Of a DNA stretch of 64,000 bases, positions 46,578 to 55,523 are shown piece by piece. The position numbers and the translations under genes are program-made. How positions within the stretch are numbered: the first letter of the stretch is position 1; every line of letters begins with the position of its first letter. Origin of the DNA: Tepidamorphaceae bacterium (GTDB lineage Bacteria; Pseudomonadota; Alphaproteobacteria; Rhizobiales; Tepidamorphaceae); assembly GCA_028279445.1 (NCBI GenBank), contig JANQNT010000021.1:18031-82030 (forward strand). Direction: 5' to 3'. The notes beneath the pieces are model-generated. The model was not told where the DNA came from and ran no database searches. It saw only the letters and a program-made list of their open reading frames with translations.

Positions 46578-49500
46578 ATGCACGCCCTCACCAACTGGTT
46601 CATCCGCAACCCGGTCGCCGCCAACCTCCTGATGGCGCTGATCCTGTTTCTCGGCGTGCAGACCGCGCTTTCAATCCGCATCGAGGGTTTTCCGCGCGTC
46701 CCGCCGGAGACGGTCGAGATCACGGTCGAATATCCAGACGCGACCGCCGAGCAGGTCGATCAACTGGTCACCCAGAAGATCGAGCAGGCGCTGGAAGGAC
46801 TTGAGGGCGTGCGCTCCATCACGTCGCGATCCGCCAACGGCTTTGCCAGCATTTCGGTGCGACGGGCCGGCGGCGAGGAGCTTCAAAAAGTGCTCGACCG
46901 GGTGCGCCTTCGTATCGACCGCGTGACCGACCTGCCCGCCAAGGCCCGCCGGCCGGTGATCGAGGCTTCCAGCTTCGACTTCCCGGCGCTCTATGTGAAC
47001 CTGCACGGCCAATCCGACCTGGCGACGCTTCAGACCCTTGCGCAACGGCTCAAGGAAGAGCTTCTGGCCCAGCCGGAGCTGTCGCGGTTGCAGATCTGGG
47101 GCCTCATCCCGCGCCATCTGCGCATCGAGGTGGCCCCCGACCGGCTGCGCCAGTTCGGGCTGACCATCGCCGACGTGACCGCGGCCATTGAGGCCAATTC
47201 GCTCGATTTCCAGGCCGGACGCCTGCGCACCGATGGCGGCACCATCTTCCTGCGCGCCGACGACCGTGCGCGCTACGCGCCGGACTATGCCGCGCTGCCG
47301 ATCATCGAACGGCCGGACGGATCGCACGTACCGCTGGGCGATCTGGCGACAATCGAGGACGCCTTCGCCGAGGGCGACTACCTGTTCCGCCTCGATGGCG
47401 AGCCCACCGTCGGCATGGAGGTGCTGGTCGGCCAGAAAGAGAACCTGCTGGACATCAGCCGCGTGGTGCGCGGGGTCGTGGCCGACTTCGCGCCGCAATT
47501 GCCGCCTGCGATCAGCGCCTCGGTGTGGGGAGACAGCGCGGGTTACATCTCCGACCGGCTGGCGCTGCTGCGCTCCAACGGCGTGCAGGGCCTGCTGCTG
47601 GTCACGCTGATGCTGTCGGTCTTCCTGAACGTGGGTGTGGCCTTCTGGGTGGCGATGGGCATTCCGGTCTCGGTCGCCGGTGCCATCGCCGTTTCCGGCT
47701 CGTCCTGGGTCGACTACTCACTGAACGATGTGACCACGTTCGGGCTGATCATTGCGCTCGGCATCCTGGTCGATGACGCGGTGGTGGTCGGCGAGAGCGT
47801 GTTCGAGGAACGGCGCAGGATCGCCGATCCGATCAAGGGCACTGAGCGTGGCGTCAGGCGCGTTGCCGTCGCCACCGTGTTCGGCGTCCTGACCACGATC
47901 GCCGCCTTCTACCCCATGCTGCTGATCGACAATGCGCTCGGCAAGGTACTTGCCGGCTTCTCGGGCATCGTCATCTTCGCGCTGATCTTCTCGCTGATCG
48001 AAAGCAAGTTCATCCTGCCGGCGCATCTGGCGCGGGTGCCTCTCAGTAACGAGCGCCGCCACCCGCCGGCGCGACTGTGGGGGGCGGTGCAGGACGCGGC
48101 GCAATCCGCGCTGACGTGGTTCCGCGACGTCGTCTACCAACCGATCCTCGTGCAGTCGCTGCGCCACCGCTATGCGGTGCTGATCCTGTTCATCGCCGCC
48201 GCCACGGGTGGACTGGGCCTGATGATCAAGGGCCAGGTTCAGACTGTGTTCTTTCCCGACGTGCCGGGCCAGGTCATCACGGTCAGCCTGGAGATGGATG
48301 CGCGCGCGCCGTTTGCCCTGACGCGCGCCAACGTCGAGCGGATCGCGCAGGTCGGGCGTGACCTCAACGAGGAACTTCGGCAAAGCGCGGGCATGGACAC
48401 CGCCCCGATCGAAACCGTCTTCACTCTCATCGAAAGCGCGGAGCGAGCGCAGATCTTCGCCGAGATGGTGCCGGTCGCCGAGCGGCCGGATGTACCGATC
48501 CTCGAGGTGGTGCGCCAATGGCGCGAGCGCGTCGGCGCGGTGGAAGGCGCCACCGAACTGGAATTCACCGGTTCCGAGGCGCTGGCCGGCGGCTTCCGGA
48601 TCCGGCTCGTCTCGCGGGACACCGATCTGCTGCGCCGGGCGAGCGGCGAGATGCGCGCCTTTCTGGCGACGCTGGAAGGTGTGTCGAACATCCGCGACAG
48701 CCTCGATGGCGGCCAGCCGGAACTGCGGCTGCGGCTCAGGCCCGAGGCGCGCAGCCTCGGTTTCACCGCCGAGACGCTGGCAAGCCAGATCGGCAACGGC
48801 TTTGGCGGCTCGGAGATCACGCGCGTGCGTCGCGACGGCGCCGAGGTGCGCGTCATCGTCCAGAACGCCCGTGCCGCGCGCGACACCATCGCCGACCTGA
48901 TGCAGAACCATCTGCGCAGCACCACCGGCGCCTGGGTGCCGCTGGCGACCGTGGCCGAGATCGAAGGCGCATACACCTCCGGCGCGGTAACGCGCCGCGA
49001 CGGCAAGCGCATGAACACCGTCTCCGCCTCCATCGATCGCGGCCGCGTCGCGCCGGAAGAGGTGGGCCAGGCGGTGTTCAAACAACTGGTGCCGGAGCTG
49101 ACCGCCAGATATCCGAGCGTCGAGGTGATCGCCGCCGGCGAACTTGAGGAAATGGGCGAGATCAGGGGCGGCCTGATCGACGCGCTGATCCTCGCGGCGG
49201 TGCTGATCTATGTGCTGATGGCCGTGCCGCTGAAGAGCTACTGGCAGCCCTTCGTGATCCTCGCCATCGTGCCCTTCGGCTTCATCGCGGCGGCCGTCGG
49301 CCACATGATCATGGGCGTGTCGCTGTCGGTCCTGTCCTTCTTCGGCATGCTCGCGCTGACCGGGGTGATCGTCAACGACAGCCTGGTGATGATCACCCGC
49401 TACAACCAGGCGCGCGAGACCGGCGAGCCCGTGGCGGAGGCGCTGCGCACCGCCGGCACCAGCCGCTTCCGCGCCATCTTCCTGACCACCGCCACAACGG

Positions 49501-49703
49501 TGATCGGCCTGATGCCGCTGCTCACCGAAACCTCCGAGCAGGCGCAGTACCTGATCCCCGCCGCGGTCTCACTGGCCTTCGGCGAGCTGTTCGGCACGGC
49601 GCTGATGCTGATCCTCGTGCCGGTGCTGATCGCCATCGCCGAGGACGTGATCGCGTTGTTCAAGGCCGCGCGCGAACCTGCCGCGTCAATGCCGGCCGAA
49701 TGA
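46578..49703 (+). CDS. RND family efflux transporter permease
   Basis: The 1041-aa permease has the AcrB-type twelve-span, two-fold repeat layout: span 1 NPVAANLLMALILFLGV, first porter domain (about residues 35-330), a span-4 Asp pair in GILVDDAVVVGESVFEE for proton relay, second porter domain (about 555-870) and the last span group. It is of the AcrB/HAE-1-like export type rather than CusA-like; substrate unknown. Its stop overlaps the next gene (ATGA). Confidence 0.93.
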   Translation: MHALTNWFIRNPVAANLLMALILFLGVQTALSIRIEGFPRVPPETVEITVEYPDATAEQVDQLVTQKIEQALEGLEGVRSITSRSANGFASISVRRAGGEELQKVLDRVRLRIDRVTDLPAKARRPVIEASSFDFPALYVNLHGQSDLATLQTLAQRLKEELLAQPELSRLQIWGLIPRHLRIEVAPDRLRQFGLTIADVTAAIEANSLDFQAGRLRTDGGTIFLRADDRARYAPDYAALPIIERPDGSHVPLGDLATIEDAFAEGDYLFRLDGEPTVGMEVLVGQKENLLDISRVVRGVVADFAPQLPPAISASVWGDSAGYISDRLALLRSNGVQGLLLVTLMLSVFLNVGVAFWVAMGIPVSVAGAIAVSGSSWVDYSLNDVTTFGLIIALGILVDDAVVVGESVFEERRRIADPIKGTERGVRRVAVATVFGVLTTIAAFYPMLLIDNALGKVLAGFSGIVIFALIFSLIESKFILPAHLARVPLSNERRHPPARLWGAVQDAAQSALTWFRDVVYQPILVQSLRHRYAVLILFIAAATGGLGLMIKGQVQTVFFPDVPGQVITVSLEMDARAPFALTRANVERIAQVGRDLNEELRQSAGMDTAPIETVFTLIESAERAQIFAEMVPVAERPDVPILEVVRQWRERVGAVEGATELEFTGSEALAGGFRIRLVSRDTDLLRRASGEMRAFLATLEGVSNIRDSLDGGQPELRLRLRPEARSLGFTAETLASQIGNGFGGSEITRVRRDGAEVRVIVQNARAARDTIADLMQNHLRSTTGAWVPLATVAEIEGAYTSGAVTRRDGKRMNTVSASIDRGRVAPEEVGQAVFKQLVPELTARYPSVEVIAAGELEEMGEIRGGLIDALILAAVLIYVLMAVPLKSYWQPFVILAIVPFGFIAAAVGHMIMGVSLSVLSFFGMLALTGVIVNDSLVMITRYNQARETGEPVAEALRTAGTSRFRAIFLTTATTVIGLMPLLTETSEQAQYLIPAAVSLAFGELFGTALMLILVPVLIAIAEDVIALFKAAREPAASMPAE

Positions 49704-50596
49704 CCATGCTGACCGGCCAGCGCCTCACCATCGGCACGTTGCTGCGCGTGTTTCGCGGACGCATCGTCCTGACCTGGGCGATGATCCTCGCCGAGACCAG
49801 CCTGATGGCGCTCATCCCGCTGTTCATCGGCTTTGCCATCGACGGTCTGCTTGCGGGCGCGTTGCAGGAACTTTGGACACTGACCGGGATCATGGCGGCA
49901 CTGATCGTCGTAGCCGTCATCCGCCGGGTCTACGACACGCGGATCTACGGCACTGTGCGGGTCGAACTGGGCCTTGAACAGGCAGCGCGCTCGGCCGCCC
50001 TGCCCGTCTCGGCGCTGAATGCGCGTCTCGGCATGGGTCGCGAACTGGTCGATTTCCTGGAGCACACCCTGCCCGAGGCCATGGCGGCGGCGGTTCAACT
50101 CGTCATTGCCGTTGTCGTTCTCTATGCCTTCGCGCCGACGCTGGCGCTGGCGGGCGGTGCGGCCGCGCTGGCGATGGTGCTGATCTATGCCCTGTTCCAC
50201 CATCGCTTCTATCGCCTGAACGGCGCGCTCAACCAGCAGGTCGAAAAGCAGGTCAGCGTCCTCGAAGGGCGCAAGACGCGGCCGATCCGCGCGCACCTGA
50301 TGCAGCTCAGGCGCCATGAAGTACGGCTGTCGGATGCCGAAGCGGTGCTCTATGGCGCGATCTTCATCGTGCTGCTCGGGCTGATCGTGTTCAATCTGTG
50401 GTTCGCCACGACCAGGCTTGAGATCACCGTCGGCACGATCTTCTCGATCATCAGCTATTCGTGGGAGTTCGTCGAAAGCGCGCTGGCGCTGCCGGTGACA
50501 CTGCAAAGCTGGTCGCGCCTGTCTGAAATCATGCGACGGCTGAACGCCGGTGGACGATGCCCGCGAGACGGCCCCCTGACGTCACCAGTCTCCTGA
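49700..50596 (+). CDS. ABC transporter six-transmembrane domain without ATPase
   Basis: The 298-aa protein is a lone ABC membrane domain of the PF13748 type: six helices (two pairs near residues 25-70 and 130-165, then 225-275), with the coupling-helix-like segment VSALNARLGMGRELVDFLEH. There is no Walker A or signature motif, and no ATPase gene follows. It is the third gene of the efflux operon, overlapping the RND stop by 4 bases. It may recruit an unlinked ATPase or act as a partner of the permease; both are conjecture. Confidence 0.8.
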   Translation: MTMLTGQRLTIGTLLRVFRGRIVLTWAMILAETSLMALIPLFIGFAIDGLLAGALQELWTLTGIMAALIVVAVIRRVYDTRIYGTVRVELGLEQAARSAALPVSALNARLGMGRELVDFLEHTLPEAMAAAVQLVIAVVVLYAFAPTLALAGGAAALAMVLIYALFHHRFYRLNGALNQQVEKQVSVLEGRKTRPIRAHLMQLRRHEVRLSDAEAVLYGAIFIVLLGLIVFNLWFATTRLEITVGTIFSIISYSWEFVESALALPVTLQSWSRLSEIMRRLNAGGRCPRDGPLTSPVS

Positions 50597-51071
50597 AGCG
50601 GTTATCCGCACAGACGGGTTTCGGTGGACAGGATCGCGCAAGGACGCCCGAACGGCGGAACGCGGCAGCAACCGGATGAGCGCCCACGCGATGCGACCGA
50701 CGGACAACTCGATATCGCCACCGAGGTCGCAGACATTCACGGCAACCGCCGGGACCGGGCTTCGCCGCGAGCATCATCGACCGGACCCTGCACATGCTGG
50801 GTGAAAACAAGCGCCATCTGGTTCTCGGGCGACCGGAAGGGAACGTCGCGCCGAGCAGCTTCATGCCGATCACCGATGAGACATCGAACCGGCCTGGCCT
50901 CAGATCAGTGCTCGATCGAAGCTCTCATCCGTGAGCTCATGCATGGACTCAAGTTCATCGCCGACATCGCATCCGGTTCATGCAATGCCTGAGCTGATGC
51001 TCAGCGGCCGGTCCCCGCAAGATCACATGACGGTTGAACTTTGTGGGGCGGTGGCACCGCATGCCCATGCA
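50597..51071. other. 475-base gap with a decayed open frame
   Basis: No intact gene. Between about 50700 and 50935 a plausible protein reading (QLDIATEVADIHGNRRDR, then after a frameshift near 50758, FAASIIDRTLHMLGENKR ... LVLGRPEGNVAP) resembles a broken coding sequence, but I do not recognise the family. The remainder up to tRNA-Ser shows nothing identifiable, and no convincing terminator for the efflux operon was found. Confidence 0.35.
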
Positions 51072-51161
51072 TGGCGGATGGGGTGGGATTCGAACCCACG
51101 GAGACGTCGCCGCCTCGCCGGTTTTCAAGACCGGTGCCTTCAACCACTCGGCCACCCATCC
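51072..51161 (-). tRNA. tRNA-Ser (anticodon UGA)
   Basis: A 90-nt class II tRNA: acceptor GGATGGG pairs with CCCATCC, the anticodon stem ACCGG/CCGGT holds the loop CTTGAAA with anticodon TGA, a long variable arm (GCGAGGCGGCGACGTCTC type) follows, and the T arm is GTGGGTTCGAATCCCAC. The discriminator is G and CCA is encoded (TGG at 51072-51074 on the plus strand). Confidence 0.96.
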
Positions 51162-51274
51162 AATACAGACCGGCGATGCCGGGCCGCGCGGCTAGCTGTG
51201 CCCGAAGTCGCCCTGGCCCGCAAGCCGGGACGAGGGAGCGGCGGTCGACCGCGCGTCATCGCTGCACCGGACCG

Positions 51275-52018
51275 TCAACCGTCGAAGTTGCTGTCGTAGA
51301 AGTCGGTGCGCACTTCATCCATGTGCCGTGCCATCGCCTGCGCCGCGGCATCCGCGTCGCGTCGATCGATGGCCGCGACGATCTCGCGGTGGAGGCCGTT
51401 GTAGACGGCGATCCGCTCGGCGGTCAGCTTCTCGTCGCGCACGCTGGTCCACCTGGTGCGCCCGCGCACGTCGTTGAGCTGGCGGTACAGCCAGACCATC
51501 AGCAGGTTGCGCGTCGCCTCGGCGAGCGCGATATGGAATTGCTCGTCGCACGCGTTGAAGCGACGCACATCGCCATCGCACGCATCCAGTTCCTCGACCA
51601 CCTCCTGCAGGCGCTGGATGTCGCTGGTGCTGGCATGCAACGCGGCAAGCCGGGTCACCGCAGGTTCGAGTGCCGAGCGCATGTCGATGAGTTGCAGCGG
51701 CGCGATGTGATCGGCGATCAGTCCGAGCGCCTGGTCCTGCAACGCGGTGCGCGGGGTGCGCACATAGGTGCCGCTGCCAGCCCTTCGATCGACGATGCCG
51801 TCGCTGGCCAACTGCGCCAGCGCGCCGCGAACCGCCGAACGCGGCAGCGCGTACTTTTCCGACAACGTCCGCTCGGTCGGCAGTCGGTCACCAGGCCTGT
51901 AGGCCTGCTGCTCGATGGCGTCGCGCAGCACCTCCGCGAGATGATCGGACGTCGTTACGCGGGTCAACGGCGACGCAGATCGTGATTTGTTTTGCTGATC
52001 ACTCATCATACTCATCAT
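51275..52018 (-). CDS. GntR family (FadR subfamily) transcriptional regulator
   Basis: The 247-aa regulator has an N-terminal winged helix (about residues 22-80; YRPGDRLPTERTLSEKYALP, RSAVRGALAQLASDGIVDRR) and an FCD-type all-helical ligand domain (about 95-240) with metal-site His/Asp residues (FHIALAEATRN, GLHREIVAAID, ARHMDEV). GGGAGGA upstream supports ATG 52018; several downstream ATGs are possible. It is divergent from the glutamate-synthase-like operon and likely controls it. Confidence 0.88.
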   Translation of the reverse strand: MMSMMSDQQNKSRSASPLTRVTTSDHLAEVLRDAIEQQAYRPGDRLPTERTLSEKYALPRSAVRGALAQLASDGIVDRRAGSGTYVRTPRTALQDQALGLIADHIAPLQLIDMRSALEPAVTRLAALHASTSDIQRLQEVVEELDACDGDVRRFNACDEQFHIALAEATRNLLMVWLYRQLNDVRGRTRWTSVRDEKLTAERIAVYNGLHREIVAAIDRRDADAAAQAMARHMDEVRTDFYDSNFDG

Positions 52019-52162
52019 CCGATTATCCTCCCGCTCTCGTCCACATCGCCGGCACAACACATTGCAATGCTGGCCCAGATGCACCTCACAGCCCGGCCCC
52101 GATCACGCAGAACACCACACAACCGCAGAAACGCTGGGACTCTCGCGCGTGGTCGGCTGACA

Positions 52163-52384
52163 TTGGTTTCTCCTGGTTGTGGCATTGTGGTCAGGCTTGT
52201 CCACATACAGATTTTGACCAATTAAAACCAAAAAAATCCCTCTTGTCAAATTGGTAGCGCTTGTTCTAGATTGGCTGTTATTGGTGAGGCCAAATCGATT
52301 GATATCGATTGGTTTCACTACGTTTGGTACAAATTGGTTGCATTTGGTATCCATTCATTTGCAACAAAATTGGATGTAATTGGT
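52163..52384. repeat. phased TTGGT array in the regulator/glx intergenic region
   Basis: Exact TTGGT begins at 52163, 52251, 52281, 52309, 52324, 52334, 52344 and 52380; near-copies TTGGC at 52271 and TTGGA at 52370, TTGAT at 52299; inverted ACCAA at 52217 and 52227. Many neighbours are 10 bases apart, one helical turn. The region is AT-rich with no open frame. Arrayed half-sites for the FadR-type regulator encoded next door are the simplest explanation. Confidence 0.7.
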
Positions 52385-52452
52385 TATATATGCGGATTTG
52401 TCCTGGATAATGCCTGTGCGGAGCGCCCCTTCGGACCATCGCACGTGATAGA

Positions 52453-52470
52453 GAGCAATCTCGATTGCTC
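52453..52470 (+). promoter_or_regulatory. hairpin just before the operon ribosome binding site
   Basis: GAGCAATC-TC-GATTGCTC is a perfect 8-bp inverted repeat ending 3 bases before the ribosome binding site AGGGAGA (52474-52480) of the next gene. As RNA it would fold next to the Shine-Dalgarno sequence; as DNA it could be an operator. Confidence 0.45.
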
Positions 52471-52487
52471 GATAGGGAGATCGAAAT

Positions 52488-53435
52488 ATGTGCGGAATCG
52501 TCGGCCTGTTCCTGAAGAGAGAGGAACTACGCGATAATTTAGGCAGCATGTTATCTGACATGTTGATTGGAATGACGGAACGCGGTCCCGACAGCGCGGG
52601 GATCGCGCTCTATCATGCGCCTGCTCCCGAAGGCGCCATCAAGCTGACGCTGCACGACCCGTCGGGCGAACACCGTGGTGAGCGCCATGGCGAACGTGAC
52701 TGGGGGGCTATCGCCTCTGAGATGGAGGCCGCGCTTCAGGTACATTGCACTGCCACAATGCGCGGCAATCACGGATTGATCACATCGGCGACCGACAGCG
52801 ACACGGCCCGCGCCTGGCTGGCGCGAGCTCATCCCGAAATCCGGGTCGTCGGTTATGGGCAGGTGATGGAGATTTATAAAGACACCGGCCTGCCGATCGA
52901 GGTGATCGACAAATATGACATCCGCGCCGTTGCCGGCACGCACGCCGTCAGTCACACCCGCATGGCGACCGAGAGCGCGGTGACGACGGACGGCTCGCAT
53001 CCCTTCACCGCCACCGACGACATGTGCCTCGTGCACAACGGGTCGCTGTCGAACTACTTCGGTCTGCGTCAGTGGCTGCGCGGCCGCGGCATGGAGATCG
53101 AGACCGAGAACGACAGCGAGGTCGCCGCGAAGTACTTCGCCTATCGCCTGTCGCAGGGGTTGCCGCTCGACGAAGCGCTTCGGGCGGGCTTTGCCGATCT
53201 TGACGGTTTTTACACCTTTGCCATGGGAACGCGCGATGGATTCGCCGTGGTGCGGGACGGCATCGGGTGCAAGCCGGCGCAGCTTGCCGAGACCGACGAC
53301 TGGGTGGCGATGGCATCCGAGTTCCGCAGCCTCGCCGATCTGCCTGGAATTGACGACGCCGTGCTGTGGGAACCCAAGCCCGGACAGGTCTATAGCTGGC
53401 GGCTGGGTGCCGCGGAACAGGCGGCCGTGGCATGA
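52488..53435 (+). CDS. class II glutamine amidotransferase (GlxB/MgsA-like)
   Basis: The 315-aa protein is the glutaminase domain of glutamate-synthase-like enzymes with N-terminal nucleophile Cys2 (MCGIVGLFLK), GxxxHTRMATES (SHTRMATES) and the NGSLSNYFGLR loop. It releases ammonia or supplies the amide nitrogen to the GXGXG and FMN subunits that follow. Its last codons overlap the next gene by 4 bases. It corresponds to GlxB in rhizobia and MgsA of N-methylglutamate synthase; the two are too similar to separate from sequence alone. Confidence 0.88.
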   Translation: MCGIVGLFLKREELRDNLGSMLSDMLIGMTERGPDSAGIALYHAPAPEGAIKLTLHDPSGEHRGERHGERDWGAIASEMEAALQVHCTATMRGNHGLITSATDSDTARAWLARAHPEIRVVGYGQVMEIYKDTGLPIEVIDKYDIRAVAGTHAVSHTRMATESAVTTDGSHPFTATDDMCLVHNGSLSNYFGLRQWLRGRGMEIETENDSEVAAKYFAYRLSQGLPLDEALRAGFADLDGFYTFAMGTRDGFAVVRDGIGCKPAQLAETDDWVAMASEFRSLADLPGIDDAVLWEPKPGQVYSWRLGAAEQAAVA

Positions 53436-54118
53436 GCGTGACCGTCAATCTTGCTGAAACCCCGCTTCGCGAGCTCCACGCACAGCTTCATGCATTGCAT
53501 GAAGATAGCAATGAGACATCGTGGGAAGTTCTTAATCCGCGAGGACAGCATGCCATCGCCGTCGGCCTCACCGCTCCCGTCGAGGTCACGATCCGCGGAC
53601 ATGCCGGCTATTACTGCGCGGGCATGAACCAGAACGCGACCGTCGTCGTCGACGGTCATGTGGGCTGGGGCGTCGCGGAGAACATGATGAGCGGCCTGGT
53701 GCGCGTCAAAGGCAATGCGTCACAGGCTGCCGGCGCGACCGGTCACGGTGGGCTGCTGGTCGTGGAAGGCGATGCGGCAGCACGCTGCGGCATCTCCATG
53801 AAGGGCATCGATATCGTCGTTGGCGGCGATGTCGGACACATGAGCGCCTTCATGGGCCAGGCCGGCACCATGATCGTGTGCGGCAATGCCGGCGAAGCGC
53901 TGGGAGACTCGCTCTATGAGGCGAAGCTCTTCGTGCGCGGCTCGGTGGATGGCCTGGGCGCGGACTGCGTCGAAAAGGAGATGGAAGAGGCGCATGTGAC
54001 CCATGTCGCCGAGCTCCTGGAGCGCGCGCAGATCAATGCCGATGCCGCCTCCTTCCGCCGCTACGGCTCCGCCCGCAAGCTCTACAACTTCAACGTCGAC
54101 CACGCCGACGCTTATTAA
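53432..54118 (+). CDS. glutamate synthase GXGXG-domain subunit (GlxC/MgsB-like)
   Basis: The 228-aa protein is the GltB C-terminal-type beta-helix with repeated Gly turns (GHAGYYCAGMNQNATVVVDG, GNASQAAGATGHGGLLVVEG, GGDVGHMSAFMGQAGT, GNAGEALGDSLYEA). It links the glutaminase and FMN subunits structurally. It ends TTTCAACG..TATTAATG, its stop overlapping a possible upstream start of the next gene. Confidence 0.88.
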   Translation: MSVTVNLAETPLRELHAQLHALHEDSNETSWEVLNPRGQHAIAVGLTAPVEVTIRGHAGYYCAGMNQNATVVVDGHVGWGVAENMMSGLVRVKGNASQAAGATGHGGLLVVEGDAAARCGISMKGIDIVVGGDVGHMSAFMGQAGTMIVCGNAGEALGDSLYEAKLFVRGSVDGLGADCVEKEMEEAHVTHVAELLERAQINADAASFRRYGSARKLYNFNVDHADAY

Positions 54119-54147
54119 TGCGTCGCGCGTTCAATCGAGGTCAGCGA

Positions 54148-55473
54148 ATGGACACCAACATACCCCGCACGACACCGCGCAAGTCGTCCTTGTTCGATGA
54201 CTACACGCTGTCGGAAATCCGCCGCGCGGCGAGCACCGGCATCTACGACATCCGTGGCGGAGGGGCGAAACGCACCCTGCCCCACTTCGACGATCTGCTG
54301 TTTCTCGGCGCCTCCATGTCGCGCTATCCGCTGGAAGGCTACCGGGAGCGCTGCGACACCAACGTGGTGCTGGGAACGCGCTACGCCGAAAAGCCGATCG
54401 AGCTGAAAATCCCGATCACGATCGCCGGCATGAGCTTCGGCTCGCTGTCGGCGCAGGCCAAGGAAGCGCTTGGCCGCGGCGCCACCATCGCCGGTACCTC
54501 GACCACCACTGGCGACGGCGGCATGACGCCGGAAGAGCGCGGCCAGTCGAAGACCCTGGTCTACCAGTACCTGCCGTCTCGCTACGGCATGAACCCGGAC
54601 GATCTGCGCAAGGCGGACGCCATCGAGATCGTCGTCGGCCAGGGGGCAAAGCCCGGCGGCGGCGGCATGCTGCTCGGCCAGAAGATCACCGATCGCGTCG
54701 CCGAAATGCGCACCCTGCCAAAGGGCGTCGACCAGCGGTCCGCCTGCCGGCACCCGGACTGGACGGGCCCCGACGACCTGGCCATCAAGATCCAGGAACT
54801 GCGCGAAATCACCGCCTGGCAGAAGCCGATCTACATCAAGATCGGCGGCGCGCGGCCCTTCTACGACACGGCACTTGCGGTCAAGGCCGGCGCCGATGTT
54901 GTGGTGCTTGACGGCATGCAAGGCGGTACGGCGGCCACACAGGAGGTGTTCATCGAGCATGTGGGTCAGCCCACGCTTGCCTGCATTCGCCCTGCTGTGG
55001 ACGCTCTGAAGGAGCTCGATATGCACAGAAAGGTCCAATTGATCGTCTCGGGCGGCATCCGCAACGGCGCCGACGTCGCAAAAGCGCTGGCCCTGGGCGC
55101 CGACGCGGTGTCCATCGGCACCGCCGCGCTGGTGGCGCTTGGCGACAACGATCCCCATTGGGAGGACGACTACAACAAGCTCGGCACCACGGCGGGCGCC
55201 TACGACGACTGGCACGAAGGCCGCGATCCGGCCGGTATCTCGACCCAGGATTCCGAGCTTTCCAAGCGGCTTGATCCGGTTCTCGCCGGGCGGCGCTTGG
55301 CAAACTATCTCGGCGTGTTGACACTGGAGGCCCAGACGCTGGCGCGCGCCTGCGGCAAGAGCCATGTGCACAACCTGGAGCCGGAAGACATGGTGGCGAC
55401 GACGGTCGAGGCGGCCGCCATGGCGCGTATTCCACTGGCCGGGACGACCTGGATTCCCGGCGCTAACGGTTAG
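54148..55473 (+). CDS. FMN-binding glutamate synthase-like subunit (GlxD/MgsC-like)
   Basis: The 441-aa TIM-barrel flavoprotein corresponds to the GltS FMN/[Fe-S] domain: ITIAGMSFGSLSAQAKEALG, TTTGDGGMTPEERG, IVVGQGAKPGGGGMLLG, IYIKIGGARPFYDTALAVKAGADVVVLDG and the C-terminal phosphate site SGGIRNGADVAKALALGADAV. It would carry the synthase chemistry. GAGG 8 bases before ATG 54148 decides this start; ATG 54118 is in frame. Confidence 0.9.
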   Translation: MDTNIPRTTPRKSSLFDDYTLSEIRRAASTGIYDIRGGGAKRTLPHFDDLLFLGASMSRYPLEGYRERCDTNVVLGTRYAEKPIELKIPITIAGMSFGSLSAQAKEALGRGATIAGTSTTTGDGGMTPEERGQSKTLVYQYLPSRYGMNPDDLRKADAIEIVVGQGAKPGGGGMLLGQKITDRVAEMRTLPKGVDQRSACRHPDWTGPDDLAIKIQELREITAWQKPIYIKIGGARPFYDTALAVKAGADVVVLDGMQGGTAATQEVFIEHVGQPTLACIRPAVDALKELDMHRKVQLIVSGGIRNGADVAKALALGADAVSIGTAALVALGDNDPHWEDDYNKLGTTAGAYDDWHEGRDPAGISTQDSELSKRLDPVLAGRRLANYLGVLTLEAQTLARACGKSHVHNLEPEDMVATTVEAAAMARIPLAGTTWIPGANG

Positions 55474-55523
55474 TCATTCAACGAGCACCGGCCCGCAAGG
55501 GCCAACACGAAATGGAGGGGCAA

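Noticed and set aside
51041..51985. Plus-strand open frame with MADGVGFEPT near its start
   Set aside because: The motif comes from reading across the tRNA-Ser gene; the rest is antisense to the GntR regulator.
52175..52200. Sigma-54 promoter before the glutamate-synthase-like operon
   Set aside because: GG and GC dinucleotides are present but not at the required 12-base separation.
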